NCBI GenBank assembly: GCA_029202385.1
Contig: CP119314.1
Location: 4,763,001-4,827,000, forward strand
DNA from: Candidatus Sphingomonas phytovorans
GTDB taxonomy: Bacteria > Pseudomonadota > Alphaproteobacteria > Sphingomonadales > Sphingomonadaceae
DNA length: 64,000 bases
Reading direction: 5' to 3'
Shown here: positions 1 through 9,016 of the stretch, piece after piece
Layout: the number at the start of each line of letters is the position of its first letter
Position numbering within the stretch: the first letter of the stretch is position 1
Translations under genes and position numbers: made by a program
Notes under the pieces: model-generated
Told to the model about the DNA's origin: nothing
What the model saw: the letters and a program-made list of their open reading frames with translations, nothing else
The model's database searches: none

Positions 1-798
1 GCCGCCGTCGAGGGTGTGGAGCGTCGCGGTGCCATCGGCGTCGACGCACAGGGCAGCCTTCTCGTCGACGCCGATCCCGATCGCTTTCGCATCGCCGCTC
101 GCGCGAGTCTGCGCCACGAACGCGATCAGCCGGCCGAGCCGGTCGCGTGCGTTGAAATGCGTGTCGGTCACGATGTGGGCGAGGAACGGCATATGAAGGA
201 AGCCGTGGACCATCGTCACCGCCGGCCCCATCGGGTCGGCGAGCGCGGTGATCGAATCGACGCTGCCGCCGTCCATCGCGCCATAGGCAGTGCCGCCCAG
301 GATCGCTAGGCCGGCGCTGGTGCCCCCGATCGGTCGTCCCCGCGCGACATGCGCGTCAATCGCCTTCGCGACCGGGCTGTCCTTCCAGTAGCGCACATAA
401 TTGGCCTGGTCGCCGCCGGCGATGAAGATGCCGTCCGCATGAGCAAGGATCGCCAGCACCTTCGGATCGGTCGATGCCTTGCGATCGTCGAACACCAGGG
501 TCTCGACCGAGGCAGCGCCGCCGATATCCTTGTAGATTTCCTCGCCCGCCTCGGCACCGCCGGAGGCGCGCAGCACGACGATATGGCCGTTCCCGGCCCT
601 GGCAAGGAACCAGCGCCATGCATCATGCGGCCAGCCGCCACCGCCCATCAGCATGAGGCCGGTGGCTGTCCGGCCCGGGGTCTTCGCCGCGACGTCGCCG
701 ATGCTGTAATAGGTGTAGCCGGCGGGTGTCCCAGCCTGCGCCGCGGGCGCCATCAGCGCGAGCAGCAGTGCGGCAATCGAGCAGCGCAGAGTGTGCAT
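1..798 (-). CDS. Cyanophycinase-like secreted serine peptidase (S51 family), 3' end cut by window edge
   Basis: 266 codons are visible from an ATG at 798, with TGAGGAGGG just upstream as ribosome-binding site; the C-terminus lies beyond position 1. Residues 1-22 form a signal peptide ending in AQA, so the product is exported. The peptidase E/cyanophycinase signature is present: GGTSAG with the likely nucleophile Ser161, the preceding FIAGGDQANY strand (about 125-134) and the TDTHF-ARDRLGRL block (211-223). Cyanophycinases hydrolyse the Asp-Arg dipeptide polymer cyanophycin; exported members act on outside polymer or other beta-aspartyl peptides. Family membership is seen in sequence; the actual substrate is inferred. 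It is divergent from the TonB-dependent receptor at 933 and shares the roughly 130-base gap with it, which contains an A/T-rich stretch (866-905) suitable for promoters. Confidence 0.85.
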   Translation of the reverse strand, partial: MHTLRCSIAALLLALMAPAAQAGTPAGYTYYSIGDVAAKTPGRTATGLMLMGGGGWPHDAWRWFLARAGNGHIVVLRASGGAEAGEEIYKDIGGAASVETLVFDDRKASTDPKVLAILAHADGIFIAGGDQANYVRYWKDSPVAKAIDAHVARGRPIGGTSAGLAILGGTAYGAMDGGSVDSITALADPMGPAVTMVHGFLHMPFLAHIVTDTHFNARDRLGRLIAFVAQTRASGDAKAIGIGVDEKAALCVDADGTATLHTLDGG

Positions 799-932
799 TG
801 TCCCTCCTCAAGGGCGAATCCAACCGGATCGCCTAACAAAATGCGCGACGAATGCCGTCTATCCGCATTTTTCATATTCCATTTTGTTGCCACGCAGTGT
901 CAATATGTCGCGGGGCAGCAATCAGGGGGAAA

Positions 933-3767
933 ATGATGCGCATCACCGGGATCATCGCGCTCGCGCTTGCGGGCAGCAGCTTCGGCGCGCTGGCGAGCGC
1001 GGCGCAGGCGCAGGTCGCCGATCCGCAACTGCCGCAGGACGAGGCGAAAACCGAGTCGGGCGATATCATCGTGCTCGGCTCGCGCATCCCGCGAATCCAG
1101 GGCGAGGGACCGGCCCCGGTGACGACGATCACCGCCGACGACATCCTGCGCAACGGCTATCAGAGCGTGCCGGACGTACTTCGCGCCATCACCCAGAATG
1201 GCGGCGAGACTCAGAGCCAGCAGAGCTTTTCCGGCGCAGACTTCACCCCCGGGGCGCAGCAGGTGGATCTGCGCGGGCTTGGCCCCAACCATACGCTGGT
1301 GCTGGTCAACGGGCGGCGCATCGCCGATTTCCCGCTGCCCCTCGGTGGCAACAGCAACTTCACCGACATCTCCAACATTCCGGTCGGCCTGATCGACCGG
1401 ATCGAAGTGCTGAGCGGCAGCGCCTCGGCCATCTACGGCTCGGATGCGATTTCGGGCGTGGTCAATTTCCAGCTCAAGTCGAAGCCCGACGGTACCCGGT
1501 TCGATTTCCGCTATGGCGGGACCGAGCAGGGCGGCGGATCCTCGTTCCGGCTCACCGGCACGACCGGGTGGGACACCGGCGCGTTCCACGGCGTGGTTGG
1601 CATCGAGGGGCTCGTCCAGCGTCCGCTCTGGCAATATCAGCGCAAGCTGCAGGATTCGACCGCTGACAACCCCGCGACCGCTGTCCCGCTCGCTCGACGT
1701 ACCTTCCTGCGGACCGACGAATATTCCGGATATATCGATCCGGGCAAGGCGACCTGCGACGCACTGTCGGGCCTGAATCGCGGCACGACCTATTATGCCG
1801 CGCGGCCACGCTACGACACGATCAGCGGCCCTGGCCATTTCTGCGGCAGCAACGCATCGGTCGCCTATGGGACGATGATCTCGGAACGCAAGTCGGTCAG
1901 CGGCTTCGGTTCTATAGGCTATGACATCAGCGATCGTGCCGAACTGTTCGTCGATTTTCAGGCAAGCTATTCGAAGCTCAAATTGTTCCGTGACGTGCTC
2001 GACTGGTTCTATGTCGCCCCGGACGGCAATGAGGAGGGGACCTTCTTCAATCCCCGTTATCTTACCCCGAACCAGACCGACAGCGGGGCGCAACTCGATA
2101 ACTGGACACGCCAGTTCACGCCCGAGGAGATGGGCGGGTTCGAAGCGGGCATGACGCGCAACAACTCGACCACCTTCAACATCACGCCGGGTATCAAGGG
2201 AAAGTTCGGCGCCGATGACAAATGGTCCTACGAATTCACCCTGAACCACGCCGAATACCGTTCGACGATCGCCTTTCCGCAGGTCGTCATCGACAAGGCC
2301 AACGCCTTCTTTCTCGGTCCTCAGCTCGGCACCGATCCCGACACGGGCTATGCGCGGTTCGACGCCAATCCGACGCGGCTCTACACGCCGCTGACTCCGG
2401 CCGAATATCGCTCGATCACGGCGGATTCGATCTACCGGCCCAAATCCTGGGTCAACAATGTCTCGGCGACGATCAACACGACCGAGCTGTTCCGCCTGCC
2501 GGCCGGCCCGGTCGGTTTTGCCGCGGTCGCGGAGATCGGCAACCAGGGCTATAATCTCCGGCCTGATCCGCGCGCTCTTTCACAATATTATGTCGGCCTG
2601 ATCGATTCCGACGGCAAGGGCACGCGCCGGCATTGGGGCCTGGGCGGCGAACTTCGCGTGCCGGTCTTGTCGATCCTCGAGATCGACGGAGCGGCACGCT
2701 ATGACCATTATGGTTTCGGCGGCGGTAGCATCGGCAAGTTCACCTATAATCTCGGCGCCGAGTTGCGCCCGATGAAGAGCCTGTTGCTGCGCGGCGCCTA
2801 TGGCACCGGCTTCCGCGCGCCCGACCTGCATTATGTGTTCCGCGGCCCCGGCAACGTGCACTCGAGCGGTACCGACTATTATCTCTGCCGACAGCCCGGT
2901 GCGCCGGAGGATATCGGCGATTGCGATTATGTCGATTCGAGCTTCATCACGCGCAAGAACGGCAATCGCCGGCTTCAGCCCGAGACCTCGACCTCGATCA
3001 ACGCCGGCGCGGTGTTTCAGCCCTGGCGTGGCTTCGACATCTCGGCCGATTATTTCCGGGTGAAGATGAAGAACCAGGTGCTCGACATGAACATCGACAG
3101 CCTGTTGCGCGACGAAGCCGATTGCCGCCTGGGCAAGACGAATTCGGGCTCCCCGGTCAATGGCGGCTCGCCGACCTGCGTCGATGCGCTGTCGCGCGTT
3201 CAGCGCTATGTCGGTGGCGCCCTGGACGGACAGATCCAGAGCGTCCTGATCAACCCGATCAACGTCGCCGAGGAAACGACGGACGGTATCGATATCGCCG
3301 CGCATCTCCGGGTGCCGCTCCAGGACCAGAAGCTGGGCACGGTCTCGGTGTCGGTTGGCTATACCTATGTGTTCAGCCACACGGTCAAGCAGTATCCGGG
3401 CGATCCGACGATCGACAAGCTGGCGTTCGACAGCGGGTACGACATTCCGCGCGACAAGGGCACGGCAAGCATCAGCTGGACTCTCGACGGCTTCACCGCG
3501 ACGGTGACCGGTCAGCGGCTCGGCAAGCTGCCCAATTATGACCAGGACGGCTATATCAAGCCGAGCTACTTGTTCAACCTGTCGGCGCAGTACAACATCA
3601 ACGATCACCTGCGCGTTTCCGGCACGGTCAACAATCTGTTCGACCAGAACCCGATCAAGGACCGGACCTATTCGTCCTATCCCTATTACGACGTCTCGTG
3701 GTTCGACGGGGTCGGGCGCAGCTATTATGTGCAGATGACGTGGAAGATGGGCGGGGCGAAGCTCTGA
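933..3767 (+). CDS. TonB-dependent outer-membrane receptor
   Basis: About 944 residues. I start at ATG 933 (a second ATG follows at 936) because GGGGGAA ends just before it and the product then begins with a normal signal peptide ending in AQAQ. A plug domain follows (roughly residues 40-190), with the VLGSRI-type start, a DLRGLGPNHTLVLVNGRR block and the IDRIEVLSGSASAIYGSDA motif that marks TonB-dependent receptors. The rest is a beta-barrel with many aromatic-ended strands (GYGTGFRAPDLHY-like region, LQPETSTSIN). The last residue is Leu rather than the usual Phe. It should import a large or scarce ligand across the outer membrane using TonB energy. No ligand can be assigned from sequence; the neighbouring oxidase, cytochrome and PLP-enzyme genes suggest an organic substrate rather than iron. 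Confidence 0.92.
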   Translation: MMRITGIIALALAGSSFGALASAAQAQVADPQLPQDEAKTESGDIIVLGSRIPRIQGEGPAPVTTITADDILRNGYQSVPDVLRAITQNGGETQSQQSFSGADFTPGAQQVDLRGLGPNHTLVLVNGRRIADFPLPLGGNSNFTDISNIPVGLIDRIEVLSGSASAIYGSDAISGVVNFQLKSKPDGTRFDFRYGGTEQGGGSSFRLTGTTGWDTGAFHGVVGIEGLVQRPLWQYQRKLQDSTADNPATAVPLARRTFLRTDEYSGYIDPGKATCDALSGLNRGTTYYAARPRYDTISGPGHFCGSNASVAYGTMISERKSVSGFGSIGYDISDRAELFVDFQASYSKLKLFRDVLDWFYVAPDGNEEGTFFNPRYLTPNQTDSGAQLDNWTRQFTPEEMGGFEAGMTRNNSTTFNITPGIKGKFGADDKWSYEFTLNHAEYRSTIAFPQVVIDKANAFFLGPQLGTDPDTGYARFDANPTRLYTPLTPAEYRSITADSIYRPKSWVNNVSATINTTELFRLPAGPVGFAAVAEIGNQGYNLRPDPRALSQYYVGLIDSDGKGTRRHWGLGGELRVPVLSILEIDGAARYDHYGFGGGSIGKFTYNLGAELRPMKSLLLRGAYGTGFRAPDLHYVFRGPGNVHSSGTDYYLCRQPGAPEDIGDCDYVDSSFITRKNGNRRLQPETSTSINAGAVFQPWRGFDISADYFRVKMKNQVLDMNIDSLLRDEADCRLGKTNSGSPVNGGSPTCVDALSRVQRYVGGALDGQIQSVLINPINVAEETTDGIDIAAHLRVPLQDQKLGTVSVSVGYTYVFSHTVKQYPGDPTIDKLAFDSGYDIPRDKGTASISWTLDGFTATVTGQRLGKLPNYDQDGYIKPSYLFNLSAQYNINDHLRVSGTVNNLFDQNPIKDRTYSSYPYYDVSWFDGVGRSYYVQMTWKMGGAKL

Positions 3768-4132
3768 TCGGGCGGGTGGCGCCGCGCCGGTCGGATGGCA
3801 GCGCGGTGCTATCTCATCTTCCCCCCAGTCGCGCTTAGGGCGAGGAGGCCCGAGCGGACTCTAACCTTCGCTGGATGAGGGTTCAGGGTCACCTCAGTGT
3901 CTGTTTGAGAATGCGCCCATGGGGCGCACCGCACTCAAAATGCGCTCTTCGCGCATTTTCAAACGGACTCTCAGCCCCCCGGTCAGCTTCGACAGTTTTC
4001 GGGCTTCGTTCTCATTTTGCGGCGAAGCAACTGGACCGTTCGACGGCCCAAATTGCTGCGCAACAATTTCGATAGCTTTCACTACCCAATCGCGATAGCC
4101 TCGAGTCGTTATCGCAGCTGGGGAGTTGAGTG
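3768..4132. other. Intergenic region between the two receptor genes, with a palindromic repeat
   Basis: A 365-base gap without a credible gene. Its middle is filled by a large imperfect palindrome (3899-3968). The part after it (3975-4120) is less GC-rich and probably holds the promoter of the second receptor, but I see no clear -35/-10 pair. GGGGAG at 4120-4125 is the ribosome-binding site of the gene at 4133. Confidence 0.5.
3899..3968. repeat. Palindromic repeat element (REP-like), nested hairpins
   Basis: Arms 3899-3916 (GTCTGTTTGAGAATGCGC) and 3951-3968 are reverse complements with two mismatches. Nested inside are a near-palindrome around GCGCCCATGGGGCGC and a perfect 9-base-pair hairpin, AAAATGCGC at 3937-3945 pairing with GCGCATTTT at 3951-3959 over a TCTTC loop. 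Two alternative folds are therefore possible. No T-tract follows, so it is not a standard intrinsic terminator, though it could stabilise the 3' end of the upstream receptor mRNA. Confidence 0.6.
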
Positions 4133-6574
4133 ATGACGAGAGGGTGCAGAACAATCTTGCTGGCCGGCGTGGCCGCGATATGGGCGAATCCGGCCGGTGC
4201 GCAGGTGGCGAACGGCCCGAAGACAGCGACCGCCACGGCCCAGGCGGACGCCGAAGGCGATACGGGCAGGTTGCAGGACATCGTCGTCACCGCGCAACGC
4301 CGCGAACAGTCGCTCCAGTCGGTGCCGATCAGCGTGAGCGCCTTCAATGCCGACGCGATCTCCTCGCTGAGCGCTGAGACGATCGGTGATCTCGACAAGT
4401 TCGTGCCGGGCCTGACGATCAACGACACGTCGGTCACGCAGCCGTCCTTCACCATTCGCGGCGTGCAGACCGACGATTTCGGGATCGGGACCGAGCCATC
4501 GGTCGGCATCTTCGTCGACGGCATCTATTCCGGGCGGTCGGGATCGTCGCTGATCTTCTTCAACGACATCCAGCGGGTCGAGGTGCTGAAGGGGCCGCAG
4601 GGCACCTTGTTCGGCCGCAACACCTCGGCCGGCGCGATTTCGATCATCAGCAACAAGCCAAGCGACAAGCGGGAGCTCATCGGCACGATCCAGGTCGGCA
4701 ACTACCGCAAGGTCCGCGCCGACGTGACAGTGAACATCCCGCTGACCGACACGCTCTATCTGCGCCTGAACGGCGTCTCCAACTATCGCCAGGGCTATCT
4801 GACCGACGCGATCACCGGGGAAAAGCGCGAAGGCGAGAACAACAAGTCGGGTCGGGCCGCGCTGCGCTGGGCACCGACCAGCGACACCGATTTCGTGCTT
4901 GCCTATGACCATGACGATACGAACAAGGACGGGCCGTTCGCGATCGGGATCAGCAAATATGCGCTGAGCACCGATCCCGCCGGCCCTCATGCGAACGACG
5001 TGATCGGCGACAAGGAGACGCGCATCCTGCATGCCGTGTCGTTCACCGCCACGCATCACACCGGCCCGCTGACCTTCACCAGCATCAGCTCGTTCAAGCA
5101 TTTCGAAACGCACAATCGCGAGGACGAGGACGGCACCGCCGACCCGACGCGCTATTTCGATACCGAGAATATCGAGAAGAACAGCAGTCTCTACCAGGAA
5201 TTCCGCGTCGGCTTCGACAATGACCGGCTGAGCGCGATCGCCGGGGTCAGCTATTTCCACGAACGCGGGCGCCAGACCAGCGCGGTGACGTTGCTGACGG
5301 ATTCGGTGGATCGCATTCTGGGCGCGGCGGTCGGCTTTCCGATCTTCAGTGCGCTCGACGCCGCCGGCTTGCCGGTATTCGGCCAGCAATATCACGAGGA
5401 CATGAACAACCGGGCGGCGAACGATTCCTACGCGGCGTTCGGCGACGCGACCTACAAGGTGACCGAGCGGCTGAGCCTGACCGCCGGCATCCGCTATACC
5501 CACGACCTGAAGAAATTCACCTGGAGCAATGGCGGATTCACGGCCCCCGGGCTCGAGACGATCATGGCGCCTGGGTCGCTCTACAACGCGATCATCGGTG
5601 CTCCTGCCTTTCCAGACGTGCCGATCAGCGTCGCCGATTTCTATCGCACCGTCATCGGCCCCAATGGCCTGGTGTTCGACGAGGGGCCGCTGGAGGGAAT
5701 TCCCTTCACCCGCCGGGCGACCTTCAGCGATGTCAGCCCGCGCTTCGTGATCCAGTACGACCTGAACGACGACCAGCATCTCTATGCCTCGGCATCACGT
5801 GGCTACAAGGCGGGCGGGTTCAATTCGACCGAAATCAACTCGTTCTTCGCGCCCGAAAAGGTGTGGAATTTCGAGGGCGGCTTCAAGACGGAACTGTTCG
5901 ACCGTCGGGTGCGATTCAACCTTTCTGGCTATTATTTCAAGTACAAGAACCGCCAGTCGATCAGCCTGGAGCCAAGCACCAATCCGGATTGCGCGATGAC
6001 GCCGCCGCCCGCGGGCACTGTCTGCCTGCCGCAATACCAGACCCGATCGGGCGATTCCCAAGCTTATGGCGTCGATCTCGAGACGAAATTCGTCATCTCG
6101 CGCGATTTCACGATCGGCGTCACCGCCGGTGCGATCAACTCGACATGGGTCAAGCGGATCGAACAGGGCGTAGACATATCCGGCCAGCCGACCGGTGAGC
6201 CGACCTTCCGTGGGGTGCTGAGCGGTCACTACGATCATGATATCGGGTACGGATCGATCTTCGCCGATGGCAGCTACAGCTACACCTCGCGCCAGCGGCT
6301 GAACGACGCGCAGCGCGCGATCGACGCATCGATCGCGCCCTTTGTCGACTGGTCGAAGCTCGGTGCGCTTCGCTCGCCCCGCAACATCATCAATGCCAGG
6401 ATCGGCTGGCGCTCGCCGGACAACCATCTGACGGTTGCGCTCTATGCCGAGAACCTGCTCAACAAACGCTACTACCAGACGTTGAACACGATCACGAACG
6501 ACATCTTCAACACCCCCTATGTCCGTGCCGAACGGCCCGGTTTCTACGGGGCCGAAATCGGCTTCCGTTTCTAG
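4133..6574 (+). CDS. TonB-dependent outer-membrane receptor
   Basis: 813 residues from ATG 4133 (GTG 4130 is directly upstream in frame, but GGGGAG is better spaced for the ATG). A signal peptide ends near GAQVA. A TonB-box-like DIVVTAQRREQ segment follows (about residues 52-62), then a plug with PSVGIFVDGIYSGR and VEVLKGPQGTLFGRNTSAGAI, and a barrel ending in the expected aromatic GFRF. This is the sphingomonad receptor type often paired with catabolic operons. It stands 23 bases before the beta-helix lipoprotein gene, and the tight spacing through to the TetR gene suggests one transcript. It differs clearly from the receptor at 933, so the two probably bind different ligands or different forms of one ligand. 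Receptor class is certain; ligand is unknown. Confidence 0.93.
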   Translation: MTRGCRTILLAGVAAIWANPAGAQVANGPKTATATAQADAEGDTGRLQDIVVTAQRREQSLQSVPISVSAFNADAISSLSAETIGDLDKFVPGLTINDTSVTQPSFTIRGVQTDDFGIGTEPSVGIFVDGIYSGRSGSSLIFFNDIQRVEVLKGPQGTLFGRNTSAGAISIISNKPSDKRELIGTIQVGNYRKVRADVTVNIPLTDTLYLRLNGVSNYRQGYLTDAITGEKREGENNKSGRAALRWAPTSDTDFVLAYDHDDTNKDGPFAIGISKYALSTDPAGPHANDVIGDKETRILHAVSFTATHHTGPLTFTSISSFKHFETHNREDEDGTADPTRYFDTENIEKNSSLYQEFRVGFDNDRLSAIAGVSYFHERGRQTSAVTLLTDSVDRILGAAVGFPIFSALDAAGLPVFGQQYHEDMNNRAANDSYAAFGDATYKVTERLSLTAGIRYTHDLKKFTWSNGGFTAPGLETIMAPGSLYNAIIGAPAFPDVPISVADFYRTVIGPNGLVFDEGPLEGIPFTRRATFSDVSPRFVIQYDLNDDQHLYASASRGYKAGGFNSTEINSFFAPEKVWNFEGGFKTELFDRRVRFNLSGYYFKYKNRQSISLEPSTNPDCAMTPPPAGTVCLPQYQTRSGDSQAYGVDLETKFVISRDFTIGVTAGAINSTWVKRIEQGVDISGQPTGEPTFRGVLSGHYDHDIGYGSIFADGSYSYTSRQRLNDAQRAIDASIAPFVDWSKLGALRSPRNIINARIGWRSPDNHLTVALYAENLLNKRYYQTLNTITNDIFNTPYVRAERPGFYGAEIGFRF

Positions 6575-6597
6575 GGCATAATCAAGGAGAGAGTGGC

Positions 6598-7836
6598 ATG
6601 AGGAACAGGATAGCGCTTCTGGGCTGTGTCGCCGTGCTGGCGCTCGCCGGCGGTTGCAGCGGTGGCCCGAAGACCGATGCGCAGGGTTTCGTCATCGACC
6701 CCGATTTCGAGAAGAACCTGCAGCAGAAGCTGCTCGATGCGAAGCCGGGCGACGTGGTCGACATCCCGGCGGGCAAATATGCGCTGAGCCGCAGCCTGAG
6801 CCTGACCGCCAACGGCGTGACGGTGAAGGGCGCCGGCATGGACAAGACGATCCTGTCCTTCGCGAAGCAGACGTCCGGCGCCGAGGGCATGCTGGTGACC
6901 GGCGACGATTTCACCATCCGGGATCTGGCGTTCGAGGATACGAAGGGCGACGCGCTGAAGGTGAACGGGGTGAAGAACACCGTGATCCGCCGGGTCCGTG
7001 CCGAATGGACCGGCGGGGGCAAGACCTCGAACGGGGCCTATGGCCTGTATCCCGTGCAGGTGACCAACGTGCTGATCGAGGGATCGGTGGTGAAGGGCGC
7101 GTCCGATGCCGGCATCTATGTCGGCCAGTCGAGCAACATCATCGTGCGCAACAACCATGCGGAGGACAATGTCGCCGGCATCGAGATCGAGAATTCGAGC
7201 CACGCCGATGTCTATGGCAACACCGCGACGGGCAATACGGGCGGCATCCTGGTGTTCAACATGCCCAACCTGCCGGTGCCGGGCAGCAAGACGCGCGTGT
7301 ACAAGAACCAGGTGGCCGCCAACAACCATGCCAATTTCGGGGCGAAGGGCAGCGCGGTCAGTTCGGTGCCGGCGGGATCGGGCGTGATCGTCAATTCGAA
7401 CGACGAGGTCGAGATCTTCGACAATGACGTGAAGGACAACAAGACCGCCAACGTCATCATCTCCAGCTATTATTCGACCGGCTTCGACACCAAGAAGGGG
7501 ATCGCCGCCGCCTATGATCCCTATCCCGAGAATATCTATGTCACCGGGAACCGCTTCTCCGGTGGCGGTGACGACCCAGGCGGCCGCTTCGCCCCGATGA
7601 AGGCGCTGGCCGGCGGGCGGCTGCCCGACGTGCTGTGGGACGGGTTCGTCAATCCCAAGCTGAAGACTCCGGGCATCTGCGTTCAGAACGGCTCGGCGAA
7701 GCTGCTGAACGTCGACGGGCCCGGCAAGTTCACCAGGGCCAGGATCGATGCGAGCGTCGACTGCGCGCCCGCCACGCGCCTGCCGGAGATCGTGCTGCCG
7801 GAGAAGATGACGAAGGACAGCGGCAAGGCGTCATGA
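6598..7836 (+). CDS. Parallel beta-helix repeat lipoprotein (TIGR03805-like)
   Basis: 412 residues, with an AAGGAGAGA ribosome-binding site before ATG 6598. The N-terminus is a lipoprotein signal peptide with lipobox LAGGC, so the protein is membrane-anchored in the envelope. The body shows the repeating pattern of a right-handed parallel beta-helix: short strands rich in V/I/N/G such as NTVIRRVRAEW, NVLIEGSVVKGASDAGIYVG, NIIVRNNHAEDNVAGIEIEN and HADVYGNTATGNTGGILVFN (about residues 115-225). This matches a family that occurs next to a cytochrome c partner, which is exactly the next gene here. Beta-helix proteins of this kind bind or modify carbohydrates (compare mannuronan epimerases and pectinases), but I see no assignable catalytic residues. 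Function remains inferred: envelope sugar-polymer binding or processing. Confidence 0.85.
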   Translation: MRNRIALLGCVAVLALAGGCSGGPKTDAQGFVIDPDFEKNLQQKLLDAKPGDVVDIPAGKYALSRSLSLTANGVTVKGAGMDKTILSFAKQTSGAEGMLVTGDDFTIRDLAFEDTKGDALKVNGVKNTVIRRVRAEWTGGGKTSNGAYGLYPVQVTNVLIEGSVVKGASDAGIYVGQSSNIIVRNNHAEDNVAGIEIENSSHADVYGNTATGNTGGILVFNMPNLPVPGSKTRVYKNQVAANNHANFGAKGSAVSSVPAGSGVIVNSNDEVEIFDNDVKDNKTANVIISSYYSTGFDTKKGIAAAYDPYPENIYVTGNRFSGGGDDPGGRFAPMKALAGGRLPDVLWDGFVNPKLKTPGICVQNGSAKLLNVDGPGKFTRARIDASVDCAPATRLPEIVLPEKMTKDSGKAS

Positions 7837-7846
7837 GCATAAAGTC

Positions 7847-9016
7847 ATGAGGTGGCATCTCGCGGTCGCGCTGGCCGCGGCCTTGCTGACGGCGTCGTGC
7901 GCCCGCGCGCCGGCGACCGTCACCTTCCACGCAGAGGACAATCCGGCGACGCTGTCGGGCTGGGGGCTGTTCACTATGTCCGGGGGACGGATCACGCCGC
8001 ACCCCGGCATGATGACCTATGAACTCCAGACGCCGCTGTTCAGCGACTATGCCCAGAAATGGCGAACGGTGTGGATGCCGAAGGGCGTGCATGCGACCTA
8101 TCGCGCTGACGGGGCGTTCGACTTTCCGGTCGGTACGATCGTCACCAAGACCTTCTACTACACGACGCCGGCCGGTGCCGGGAAGCCGCAGACCAGCGGC
8201 GAGGTGCTGAAGATGACGCCGGCCAGCTACCAGTCGGGTGTCGACGGCCTGGACCTCGCTCATGTGCGCCTGATCGAGACTCGCCTGCTGGTGCGGCGCG
8301 CTGGCGGCTGGGTGGCATTGCCCTATGTATGGAATGCGGACGGCACCGATGCGACGCTTGAACGGACCGGTGCCGATGTTCCGCTGACCTTTGTCGACGG
8401 CGCGAGCCGGACCCGGTTCGACTATAGCGTGCCCAACCAGAACCAGTGCGCCGGCTGCCACGCCCAGGACTATCGCACTCGTGCGATCGAGCCGATCGGA
8501 CTGAAGGCGCGTCACCTTAATCGCGCATTCCCGGGCGAAGGTGGCGAGATCAACCAGCTTCGGCGGCTGGTGGCGATGGGATATCTGACGGGTGTTCCTG
8601 ACAAGGACGTGCCGCGCAACGCCGACTGGCAGGACAAGGGCGCGGGCCCGGTGGCGCAGGCGCGGGCCTATCTCGATATCAATTGCAGCCATTGCCATAA
8701 TGCGGTCGGCGCGGCGCGCACCTCCGGCCTGTGGCTCGACGCGAAGACGCAGGACCCGCGCCTGCTCGGCATGTGCAAGCCGCCGGTCGCTGCCGGTCGC
8801 GGGACGGGCGACCGGCCGTTCGACGTCGTGCCCGGCCATCCCGAGACCTCGATCCTGCCCTATCGCCTCGCCAGCATCGATCCCGGCGTGATGATGCCTG
8901 AGCTGGGCCGCGACCTGGAGCACAAGGAGGGCGTGGACCTGATCGTTCGCTATATCACCGGGCTGAAAGGCGCCTGCACCGAGGATGACGGGCCGGCCGA
9001 AGCGGTGGCGCGATGA
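7847..9016 (+). CDS. SO2930/HNE_0200-type diheme c-type cytochrome lipoprotein
   Basis: 389 residues starting at ATG 7847, ten bases after the beta-helix gene. It has a signal peptide with a lipobox-like TASC. Two covalent heme motifs are visible: CAGCH near residue 201 and CSHCH near residue 279. The N-terminal half is the family-specific domain (LYELQTPLFSDYA-type segment, then FPVGTIVTKTFYY). The family is found almost only beside parallel beta-helix lipoproteins, as here. It is expected to pass electrons in the periplasm, probably from a dehydrogenase or oxidase acting on a sugar or polyol to the respiratory chain. The stop overlaps the start of the FAD oxidase gene (9013), so translation is coupled. 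Heme binding is clear; the redox partner is inferred. Confidence 0.87.
   Translation: MRWHLAVALAAALLTASCARAPATVTFHAEDNPATLSGWGLFTMSGGRITPHPGMMTYELQTPLFSDYAQKWRTVWMPKGVHATYRADGAFDFPVGTIVTKTFYYTTPAGAGKPQTSGEVLKMTPASYQSGVDGLDLAHVRLIETRLLVRRAGGWVALPYVWNADGTDATLERTGADVPLTFVDGASRTRFDYSVPNQNQCAGCHAQDYRTRAIEPIGLKARHLNRAFPGEGGEINQLRRLVAMGYLTGVPDKDVPRNADWQDKGAGPVAQARAYLDINCSHCHNAVGAARTSGLWLDAKTQDPRLLGMCKPPVAAGRGTGDRPFDVVPGHPETSILPYRLASIDPGVMMPELGRDLEHKEGVDLIVRYITGLKGACTEDDGPAEAVAR

Noticed and set aside
3937..3959. Intrinsic terminator of the first receptor gene
   Set aside because: The hairpin is perfect but is followed by CAAACGG, not a T-run, and lies inside a larger palindrome.
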